A stretch of DNA of 64,000 nt from Liolophura sinensis (Eukaryota; Mollusca; Polyplacophora; Chitonida; Chitonidae): the NCBI RefSeq assembly GCF_032854445.1, contig NC_088307.1, positions 7,390,017 through 7,454,016 on the forward strand, given 5' to 3'. A program made the translations under genes and the position numbers. Below the pieces are notes generated by a model. It did no database searches. It saw only the letters and a list, made by a program, of their open reading frames with translations, and had not been told where the DNA came from. Below are positions 35,274 through 47,200 of this stretch, piece after piece (position 1 is the stretch's first letter; the number at the start of each line of letters is the position of its first letter).

Positions 35274-38200
35274 CTAACTTTCTTCTTTCTCAAAACTCTC
35301 CACTGCCTTCCTCAACTGTTGAAGTTCTTTTCCTTCAAACTCTCGCTTTATCCCGCGCGGTAAGCTGCGACATGACGACAGATTGACTGCCCGCAGACGT
35401 GGACAACGGCTCAGAATTGTACTGGAATTGAAAAAAAAAAAATAAAATAAAATAAAATAAAGCAGTGATGTACATTTAGATATATTGCAGTCAAAGCCCT
35501 GTCCCACAAAGCTGATTGTTACCAAAATTGCAGCACGTCAAAGACATGTTGCTATGGTTGCTATGGCCATTATGATGGACTTGGCCTACGATTGTTTTGT
35601 GGAACAATTTATTTATTTATTTGATTGGTGTTTTAAGCCGTACTCAAGAATATTTCACTTATACGACGGCGGCCAGCATTATGGTGGGTGGAAACCGGGC
35701 ACAGCCCGGGGGAAACCCACGACCATCCGCAGGTTGCTGGCAGACCTTCCCACTTCCGGCCGGAGAGGAAACCAGCATGAGCTGGACTTGAACTCACAGC
35801 GACCGCATTGGTGAGAGGCTCCTGGGTCATTACGCTGCGCTAGCGCGCTAACCGACTGAGCCACGGAGGCCCCCATTTGTGGAACAACACACGGCAGAAT
35901 TTTAAACACGCTCCAATGAGTTGATTCATAAGTCCATCACTGTTATTTCCATTTTGCGGTTTAATAATGACATTCAGAAACAGAAACAATATCATTTGCA
36001 TACATGTACTATATTCTCCCCCAAACAAACCTATAAACTACAGTCTTACAGGTTAAATATTTTTCAGTACAGCTTCAAACTCCAATCAGATCAAACAAGT
36101 TAATTCAGAGGATGCATATCCCATGCTTTTAAAATGTGCCAAATTTTGGCATGAACCAAGCTGCTATTGGAATTTTATCTGACTGGATAAAAAAGTGAAC
36201 CTGCACACAAAATTTTATTTATTTACTTATTTATTTGATTCATGTTTCACGCCATACCCAAGAATATTTGACTTACGCAATGGCCGCCAGCATTATGGTG
36301 GAAGGAAACTGGATAGAGCCTATGGGAAATCCACTGCCATCCACAGGTTGCTGGCAGACCATCCCAAGTACACAAAATGTTATCAAAATTGGACAATATT
36401 TGGAGCAGTGATACATAATGGATATACATGTACAAAGAGACCCATGGTAACATTGCTTGATCTTGATGAAGCATCTTGTGATAAATTCAGTTACACTGAC
36501 ATTGATATAAAGCTGACCTGATGGTTGAACATTCGATGTTCGTCCCCGCCAAATCTAACACCTCCACCCGACACTCGTCTGGGAACTCTGTCAACAGCTC
36601 GATGCCTGCGTCCAACACGTTGTCACGGTAACTGTTCCATGACAAATCCAGCTCCACCAAACTGTGACGCCACTGCAATCAGGACCCAAAATCAGCCTTA
36701 GTCCGAGGTTTGTCAAAAATCAGATAATATTTGGAACAGTTATTGCATGTAATGTCCAAACCAAAGTGTGACAGACCAAAATTAATATTCCTCGCTATAG
36801 CGGAAGTGTTGGGTTTCCCAAAGACTCTGCCCAGTTTCCTTCCACCATAATGCTGACCATCGTCATATAAGGGAAATATCCTTGAGCAAGTTAATCAAAT
36901 AAACAAATACTTCTATCAGTCATGTGCCCTTTTTAGTATATTACAAAAGAGGAAGCAGGCCAGCTTGGTGAATCACAACAAAAGTGGTAACTGTGTGTGA
37001 ACCAACTCCCAATAATATATGTACTGCCTCTCAAAGTGAAATTCTCAGGTGCAGTTTATAACGTACAGATAAAAAACAAAAACTACAGTTCCGTAATGCC
37101 TTTTTTTTTTTTTTTTTTTTTTTTACCTTCTGCATAACAAGCTCAAATCCAAAGTCTGGTGTGACATGGACATTATTCTGTGCCAGTAGGAGCTGCTCCA
37201 CGGAAGTGGCTGGGATGTGGATCAGGCTCCGGAAGGAGCAGAATGACCAGCCGCGGATGTCCAGCGTCTTCAGCTCTGTGGAATTCTTCAGGATCCTAAG
37301 GAAAGACAAAAATTTGACTTTGTATTGATTTCTTAACTGTTACGAATTGACTGAATGCTGGTGTCAGTCAACATGTGAACGATTGCCGATGTCCATGAAA
37401 ATAGTCTAACATGTTACTGTTGTCCATTTGAATAACTTGAATAACCACTGCTGTCAATCAAAATGTGAATGACCACCGATGTCCATAAAAATAGTCTAAC
37501 ATGTTCCTGTTGTCCATTTGAATAACTTGAATAACCACTGTTGTCAATCAAAATGTGAACAATCACTGATGTCCATGAAAATAGTCTAACATGTTACTGT
37601 TGTCCATTTGAATAACTTGAATAACCACTGCTGTCAATCAAAATGTGATCGATCGCTGATGTCCATGAAAATAGTCTAACATGTTACTGTTGTCCATTTG
37701 AATAACTTGAACAACCGCTGATGTCAATTAAAATGTGAACAATCACTGATGTCCATGAAAATAGTCTAACATGTTACTGTTGTCCATTTGAATAACTTGA
37801 ATAACCACTGCTGTCAATCAAAATGTGATCGATCACCGATGTCCATTAAAACAGTCTAACATGTTACTGTTGTCCATTTGAATAACTTGAATAGCCACTG
37901 CTGTCAATCAAAATGTGATCGATCACCGATGTCCATGAAAATAGTCTAACATGTTATAGTCTATTGTATGCATAAGGATTACAGATCAGTGACTTTGTGT
38001 GTTATATTATGCCTGTCTGGTTAAAGCTATGTTGACCTCAGTGTGATCACAGCATTTAAGATAGGAGAAATCAAATGGCCAGACTATCATGCTAACATCT
38101 ACTTATTACTGATATTTGAGAATAATCATTACACGTCAGCAATTTACTTCTTCGTGGATTCTGACCGACTTTAAAATAACCTGAAAGCCTTGGGAAGGAT

Positions 38201-41200
38201 ACAAGAGTTGAATGTCCCGGTCAGCACAGAAGCAACTGTTCCTCTTCAGTCGTATGTACGAAGGTCTGACAGCAACCTGCAGATGGTCATGGTTTTCTTT
38301 GGTTTCCTCACTTTGTAACAACGCCATTGCATATGTGAAATATTGAGGGAAAAATTCCAATCAGAAATAAAGAAATAAATCATAAAACTAAATGAAGGGA
38401 GATAACTCACCTGGACAATGCATCCCCATCCATGGCCAGTCTACAGGTGTTCTTGTTCGTGTTGACGGCAATGCTTAGCTCTTCAAGAGCGGGGAATCCT
38501 GGAGATTCGATCTGGAATGCATGAAACATACAAGGGATTAAATGAATGATCAATAGGTGGATACAGACTGGACACTCACATACAATGAGGCGACTTGAGG
38601 TGAAACAACACTGAGTTGTACAAAATAACACTAGAGAATTAGTGTTGTCGCCTTTTCATGTGTGACAAGATTGAGGCTTTAAGAACATCATGTGTTAGAG
38701 ATGTGAGACAGTTGTGTTACCTGCTCTCTCTGGGTGGCCTGACTGGCTCGCACTTTGGAGTTCACAAATCGCAGGGTCTTGAGCTTTCGGCAGCCTTGCT
38801 GGAATTTCTCCACATTAAAGGATAGGTAATCAGAAGAGAAAAACACATTGGACACGTCCAGGAGTTCCAGATTTGGGCAGTGTGTCTGAAACATCATTAC
38901 CAGATCAATTTGATGTACATACATGCAAAACATAAACATGCACAACTTAAACATGCAAAACATAAACATGCAAAACATAAACATGCACAACTGAACATGC
39001 ACAACATAAACATGCACAACATAAACACGCTCAAGGAGTCCAGGGTCAGATTCTACAAAGAAATTTCTGACATTAAGTCAAAATTTAAAATGCGATCTTA
39101 AAGATTATTTTTCAACTTTTATAATGTTAAATTTTACCTTAAGCCAAATGTACATGTATCCAAATTTCAATTTTCGGTACCAAAAACTGGGCTTTGTGGA
39201 AAGATTTAAAATTTTGACTTAAGTCAGAAATGGCTTTGTGGAATTGAGACCCAGGTTTTAAACAGCAACTATTTCACTCTAAGAGGTTACACCAGAGTTC
39301 CAATCAAATCTTGGCTATTATAGTAATTCGTCAATCTTGCCGCATGTTTGCAAGGTGTTTATTCAAGCATATCCTGAAGGCATTATCCTTTGGTGACAGA
39401 TAAAAATATATTTTTGTGAAGCCCTGAAACTGGCTAACCCAATTCATGTAGCTCACTCTCCAAAATTACACTAAAAATGCCAATAAATTGCACTACAAGT
39501 TGATCTGTCATATATGAAAAGTTTGAGGAATACTGGTACATGAGTTTAGGAATAGCCCAAAATCATTACCTTTTGCAAAAAATAATTTTTTCTGTGCATG
39601 TGTTACATGCATTTATAACTAAGTTCCTAAAATTCATAAAGCAGGTCGCATTTTGTCAAACTTTAGAATTATTATAATACTATAATTGTGACAGATACAG
39701 TTCTACTATTCACCGGAAGGCAATGATTCAAGCCATCCTTTGTATGTACAGAAAATTTAATTTTATTGGTGAATACGGACTTTTTGCCAAAAATCTGCAG
39801 TACAGCCTCTTAAATCTCTTAAATGAAGTCAGGACAGCAAGACAAAACAGGCCTTACAAAATATGATGTTAACAACCAAATCCAGGATTGGACAGTGGAT
39901 TGAAACAGGGGACAGGTATAAATATGGACACAAGTATAAATATGGACACAAGTATAAATATGGACAGTAGTATAAATATGAACACCAGTATAATTATGGA
40001 CACAAGTAAAAATATGGATGCAAGGATAAATATGGACTCAAGAAAATACGACATAATGCACATTAAAATTGCAGCTTTGGCCAATGGGTTTATAACATTA
40101 TGAACAGGACATTAATGAAAAGTACAGTTACATATTTGTGTAGTGAGTCTGAAGTCAAACATTTATCTGAAGTTCTAGAAAATACTCTCAAAAAAATAAA
40201 GTGGAAAATCTCCAAATATTCAAAACAGACTACAATAATACTGAAACATTTAATAAGAAACCAGCAGATAAAACAACATTTACAATTGTATAAACACACT
40301 CCACATGAACTTTGCATTGAGTTCTTTTGAGATGGAGGTGCAAATACTCACAGAAATACAGTTCAAGACGGAGTTAAATCCCTTGAGTGTGTTATTGCCC
40401 AGGGTCAGGTGAGTGACGGAGTTGCCCACTCGTTCTAACAAGTACTTCAGAGACATCTGAGACACAGCTTCAGTCTGCAGCCCAGAGAAACAAAAATACA
40501 TGTACATGGCAAATTTCTGGCTCATTTATTTATTTATTTAAAAACAGGGTTAAATGACAAGGTTCGAGATAGTCTGACTGGCTTTTCCTCAATTGTACAA
40601 AAAATTGCATTGTATTAAAAACGCTGTTGAAAGTTTCAGAGAACAGTACGAAAAAAAGACTGCTGTCATTTCTAATTTTGTTCATGCAAGAACACTTGGT
40701 GTCACCCATCGCTGACAAATGATGCCCATAACACCATTCCTACATATCAGCTTTACCTGACGTCATATCTGCCGGATTCATCATCAAACGAGGACTGTTA
40801 CCAAAATTTTATGGAAACTGCCAAAGATTTTGTTTTCGAGGGCTCTTCACTTAAAAGGCTGAAATAGGGTATTCATCATATACATCGATTTGAGTCTTTG
40901 ATTTATTTATTTATTTGATTAGTGTTTTACGCCGTACTCAAGTATATTTCACTTATATGACGGCGGCCAGCATTATGGTGGGAGGAAACCGGGAAGAGCC
41001 TTTGGGAAACCCACGACAATTTGCAGGTTGCTGCCAGACCTCCCCACGCACGGCCGGAGAGGAAGACAGCATGAGCTGGACGAACTTGCAGCGACGGCAT
41101 TGGTGAAAGGCTCCTGGAGATGATTTGAGCCTTTGAGCCCTTGTGTTAGATGTGTTTCACAGGGTGTCCTTAATATCATTTTAATATTTCCACCTGGTTT

Positions 41201-44200
41201 CTCTTGGGTCTGAAATAACACTTAAATTGCCAAAGTTGCCACATAAAGCGACAAACTTTTGTGTCAAAAGCAAGAAATTCCAGACAGTTGAGGTTCAAGA
41301 CAGGGGACGCGTTTAACAACACAATATCTTTTTTCCCCACAATTTTATCTCAAAATCCTGTTTCCTCATCTTTTTTTTTCACTCTTCATTCTATGTATAT
41401 TTCATGTACATGTGTTAAAATTCATAAGATAAAAAATGTATCATAAAATTTTGTTTCACTCTGTTTATATAATGTACAGGCACTTTATACAAGTAATACA
41501 TTTAGTTTCATACAGTTTACAGAAAGACATGTCAGTCGCTTTAATAGTAACCAGACCAAAATCGGTTATACTCTACAAGACCTTTGCCACCAGGGTGTTA
41601 ATACAGGGTACATCTGTCTGAACTTACCGAAGTCGCTGAGAGGTCAATTTTCGCCAAACAGGGGCAGTTGTCAGCCAAAACCTGAACCGCCCGGGATGTG
41701 ATTTTAGGGCAGTGTGACAAGTTGATACTCGACAGCTTTGGGCAGTTCTCTGCCAGTGACTAAAAAATAAGTAAACTAATGTGTTTAAGTCTTAAGAGCA
41801 CATTTCAGGTGAAGAAAGGTGACAATTTTCAACATCATCTTTGTTCATTTCATATGCGAAATACATAAAAGGCCAGAACTAGATTAGGCGACACCAGATT
41901 TATTTTTGTGATTTTATGGGCAAGCCGACACGAAAAAAATCCAAGTGGAATAAAAATAATATTTTTATACCCTAAACCTTTTTGTTGTGTGTGATCTTAA
42001 CATTCTTACATGGTTTTCCTGTTTTTCAAGGCTTTTCAATCAAATAAATATGTCTTTAACAGTCCACTTTTCCCACAAATTAGTTTTTTTTTTACTTTGA
42101 TACCCACTGAAGACATCTGAAAAATATATTCTGCCCATAAAACAAACTGTTAAATTTGTGTGGCCTTACCATACACTAAACCAAAGTAAACATTTCATTT
42201 CACTGATTTGTCCTGCCTTACCTTGATGCCATTGTAGGTTAGTAGCTTCCAGCCGTTAAGCTGTATGTCAGTGCAGAGCGGGATGCGGTGTGTACTCAGC
42301 CAAGTCAGGTACCGCTCTTGACTCTTGATCCAGCCATAGGACAGGTCCACGCGTAACCACAGCTGAGAGTTACAGCTTGTGTTGTACCACAGCCTACATA
42401 CACGCGCAGCTCTGCAGCAAATACACAGAAAGTGAAAGTGAAAGTAACAACTGTGAAAAATGAAAATGTTACAGGATAGCATCGTTGATAGGGACAAAGC
42501 TGGAACAAAGTGAAAATTAGTATGTATTGGTAGAATTTGTCTTCTTTGGGAGACTTCAGGTCAAATGCACCAGATTTTGCAAAGTGTGAAGCTTTTCTTG
42601 GAGTTCAGGTTGAATTGTACATGTATGAAGTTTTGTGATAAAAGATAGTTTGATAAAAGTAATATAAGCTGATTTTTAACCCTATATACACTGTATAGAG
42701 CTTTGGGCACCACTAGCTTTGGTGATATCGTCAGAAAAAAAATGCTTAACCACAAATAATTGGTTTGTTTTGTTAGAAATTATTCCTATATGGCACCACT
42801 TATCACTCAGGATGAAATTATCAAGAAAAAAATTTAAGGTTTTCATTCCAAACTTTAAAAGTGACACTGAGACCATGCATAATAAAATGTTATAACATGC
42901 AACTCAAATGACACTTTCTGAGTGAGTGAGTGCTTAGGGTTTAACGTCGTACTTAACAAACAATTTTTCAGTCATATGACGAGGAAGGAGTCCTTAGAGC
43001 GTGAGTACATGTATTAAATGTGCCTTCTCGTTGCAGGACAGATTTCCATCGCTCCTTTACCTAATGCTACTTACTGAAGGCAAGTAAGCCACCCCACCCA
43101 AGCCTTTATGCTGATACAGGTCACCCCCCAGTCGTTGCACTATCCCCTTAATGCTGAACGCCAAGCGAGGAAGCGAGGAAACCCTTTTAAGGTCTTAGGT
43201 GTGACGCCACCAAGAAATGACCCTGGATCTACCGCCCCAGAAGCAGACACTCTACCAACTGAGCTGGTAAACGCCTGACCAACAGAGTGGATGAATCCTT
43301 GGTATTTAAGGTCGTACTTAACAATTTTTCAGTCATATGAAGATGACGAGTCATTAGGTGTGCGTACATATACTGCGTCTTCTTGTGGTTGGCCGAGTTC
43401 ATAACGCCAAAGTGCTGTCACTACTGAAGTACCATGCTGAAGACATCAGACTTGACACCCAATCCAGTTACATTATAAATACTAACACCAGGCCAACCAG
43501 AGCCAGGTCAGGAGTTTAGGAGCAAAAACATCTTCCAAACTAAAGTAGCTCTAGATCGTGCCCTGTCTATTTAATAATTCTGTTGTATATTCAATTGTCT
43601 CTGACAAACAATGTGAAACCCCATGGCCAAACCAACAAAAAAAAAAGTGCTAAAACAGTCCACAGTGGCCTAAAAACCATAAATGACCTACAATTTCGCT
43701 CACAAAACTGCATTTTTAAAGGCCACGAAATGTCATAAAATATTATTTTTGGTACTGAAACTTTTCCAGTAGAATATCATTGTATGTACCCAGCAAACCT
43801 CAGAACACCTTTCTAAAGTCAAGAGAACTCTCAGAATCAGGAAAAATGGGCAAGTTAGTCATTGACGAAATTAATGGTCATTTGGGGCACATGTAATAAT
43901 CTATTAAGAATCTGCATAATGTTATCCCATTGGTTCTTTACCTGTCGTCTTAATTACATGTACCTATGCAAAGAAGGTTATAATTTTGCCACACTTCTTT
44001 GTTTGTACCTCTGTCTGTCTGTCTGTCTGTTGGCAACTTTATGGGTAAATGTGAGACACTACTAAATCTATTATTAAAGGTACTTGGATGAAATTAAATC
44101 TGGAGCATGCCCTGGCTTTGGGCCAATAACCACTCCAGTAAGGTTTGCTGGTGAAGTGGATCTTGATCCGCAGCCAGGATTTTTTTTAAACGATTCTTCA

Positions 44201-47200
44201 TCACACCAGATGTCAGTTTACAGAAAAAGATATCCACACAGAGATTTTGATTAAACACAAATGCAGAGTGCAGTCCCTTTGTCTGTAGTGGGAGATTTGT
44301 ACATTTAAAACTCTTATCTGTGATTAACAGATTATTTGTACACTTGCAAGCCTTTACATTCCTGAAACAAAATGTAGGCGTGTTAAGCACAATGAAGAAA
44401 GTGAGGTATACAAATAATTAAGATGTGTCAATCACACTCCCGATCTTCTACAAGGGGTGTGATAATCAAATACCAGCTTAATCATGAAAACAAGGGCCTG
44501 CCATACACTGGTTGGTGACTACATGCACCTTAAGCTATTCTGGACAGTTTGACTGAGGTCTGGAGAGACCGACACAAAAAAGGCAATACAGCTGAGTTCT
44601 TTGAAAGTGCAACACCCCTGATCTGGAAGTCTTGTCACAAAACAAGGCTTAATAACTTCCCTAATTTCTCAACCTTTTCGCATATGGAAGAGCAGCTTTC
44701 AGTGCAATTTATGCACATTTTTAATTACGCTTCCAAGCTTTGCTTGGAAGACAAGTGTTCTTGCTCAGATTATTTTTTTTCTTCTCTGACAAATGTTTTT
44801 TTCATTTGCAAGAAAACTGCACGTCACACTGGTTAACTTTCTACACATGCTCATTACCAAATCGCTTGGGCTACCTGCTGGAGTATCAAACTTTACCCAC
44901 CTGTGAACCAATTATGGGCCATGTTGGAGAAATTTGAAAATCGAAGAAAAACTTCTTCTCCAGAAGTGCTGATCTGATGGCATTGAAAATTGATATGCAT
45001 GTACAAGCCTACTAGGAGTATCAGGATTGGAAATTTTATACAAATCGGCTGAGAAATGTGGAAACTCACTATTGGTTGTATTAGTCACGTGATGATCTGT
45101 TATGGAATTTTGAAAAAAAAAAAAGATAGCAATCAGATGTAATCTGACTTGCTGATAAGAATCTTGGTTTTAGTTTTTTCCTATGATGTATAGTTTTTCT
45201 TCAAATTGCAATTAAAGCTAATTTTAGTGTCATTTTTCAAATGTCATGTGACTGTTCACCACAATAGCTATGAAGCTGAAACCTGGTTAGTAGATAGATC
45301 AACTACAGATCTTCATTTTTGACTGCTAGAACCACAGAGCTAGGACAGATAGGTTTGCCATTAAAATGCGTTTAAAAACTTGTTATTTTTATTTACAGTC
45401 AGCTCTTAAAATTGCAATATCTACAAAATCAGTAAAAACAAACTTGGCAGTTTTAATAACGAACATATGAAGCAGCTTTTGACGTCTTGTGCTGTTGGGC
45501 TAGTCACAAAATTTAGCAGCCATTTTGAATTTTACTGTTAAGCCTAAACTGTAAAACGGCTAATGATCTTTAGATGAAATTCCACTTGCAAGTTTTGGGT
45601 GGATCGCCTTACCTATATTGTAAAAAAAAATGTTTGTTTGATATACAAGTTGTACTGTAAATAAACAATGAAATTAGCTAAAAAGTAGGTCAAGTCTAAA
45701 AACTGCTTAAAATGATTAAATAAGAATTAAAATGATTTAATAAGAATCTGTAAGAATATTTCTGTACATGGTATAGTTTTCAGATTATGGCCAAGAAACC
45801 ATCTAGAAAATGAAGTATGACATAAAACCCAGCAGTGTACATACATAGAGGAACTGACAGAATCTCTCATTCAAATAACACAAGAGCTTCACTGTACACT
45901 GCTGGTTACAGGATATGCATTCTAGTTCTGTCTGGCCACAGGAGCAGTAGATCAAAGAAACAATCTCTCTATACATGTGGCCCAGCACTGCTATTTGAGA
46001 GCAATGTTGTTTTTTTTCTCTTTCTCTTCACTGTCTTTCACCACAGCCCAAATGAACACTGTCCCTAGCAGTCACCGGTTCAAATCCAGTTCATTCCTGC
46101 CAATTTTTGTTCTCTTTTTTTTGCTTCAATTACCATGACATTATTAGGCACCAGACTACCAGTCCTAGCAATCCAGTCTACTCCTTACCATGCCTACCAA
46201 ATTCATTTTGGTTATATGGACACTATGGTTCATTTGTGGGAGACAGTGATGTCAGGCATTGCTGAAGTAGTTTTGCTTTCATTGAAAATACGAGCTCTGG
46301 TTTCGCCACAGTATTTGCAATTCAGTCGTTCAGAGAGTTCATAGTCTAATACAGATTACGTCTATAATTTATTGCTCGTGTTAGAGAAACCTGGGGTCTT
46401 TTCAGTGGAGCAAAGAATTGATAGATTTGAACAGTCTGTGGTGAAGAAAATGCAAAGTTTTGGAAAGTGGACACCAAAAGCTGTGTTCACAGACCACTTG
46501 GAAGCCGTGTAACTGCATGCAGTTCTAGTTTTTGAAAGGCAAACTTACACTGGTTGGGCTGGTCAATTTCAGGGCTTCACAAAAAGTATAAATTATCAGT
46601 TTACATAGAATAATGCCTTCAAAACATGCTTGAATAAACACTTTGCAAACATGCGAACAAGTTGAAGAGTTACTGTAAATTTGGATCCAAACTATTCATG
46701 TAGCTCTAGCCTCATACCCCTACTTAATACTACATGTAGCTATGACATACCCAGTGTTGCATTTAGCCTCATACCCCTACTTAATACTACATGTAGTTAT
46801 GACATACCCAGTGTTGCATTTTGTGTCATACCCCTACTTAATACTACATGTAGTTATGACATACCCAGTGTTGCATTTTGTGTCATACCCCTACTTAATA
46901 CTACATGTAGCTATGACATACCCAGTGTTGCATTTTGTGTCATACCCCTACTTAATACTACATGTAGCTATGACATACCCAGTGTTGCATTTTGTGTCAT
47001 ACCCCTACTTAATACTACATGTAGTTATGACATACCCAGTGTTGCATTTTGTGTCATACCCCTACTTAATACTACATGTAGTTATGACATACCCAGTGTT
47101 GCATTTTGTGCCATGTTCTTGCACTCTTCTAGCACCCTTCATTCATGTCATTAATTTATCTATTTGATTGATGTTTTAGGCCATACTCAAGAATATTTCA

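Noticed and set aside
44094-44390. A 98-residue minus-strand frame sharing its end with the read-through of FBXL6 exon 2
   Set aside because: It is explained by the recent half-kilobase duplication; no domain and no conservation test possible.
46681-47167. Open frames of about 150 residues (IPLLNTTCSYDIPSVAF repeats)
   Set aside because: They exist only because the 57-bp minisatellite period is a multiple of three; flanks are non-coding intron.
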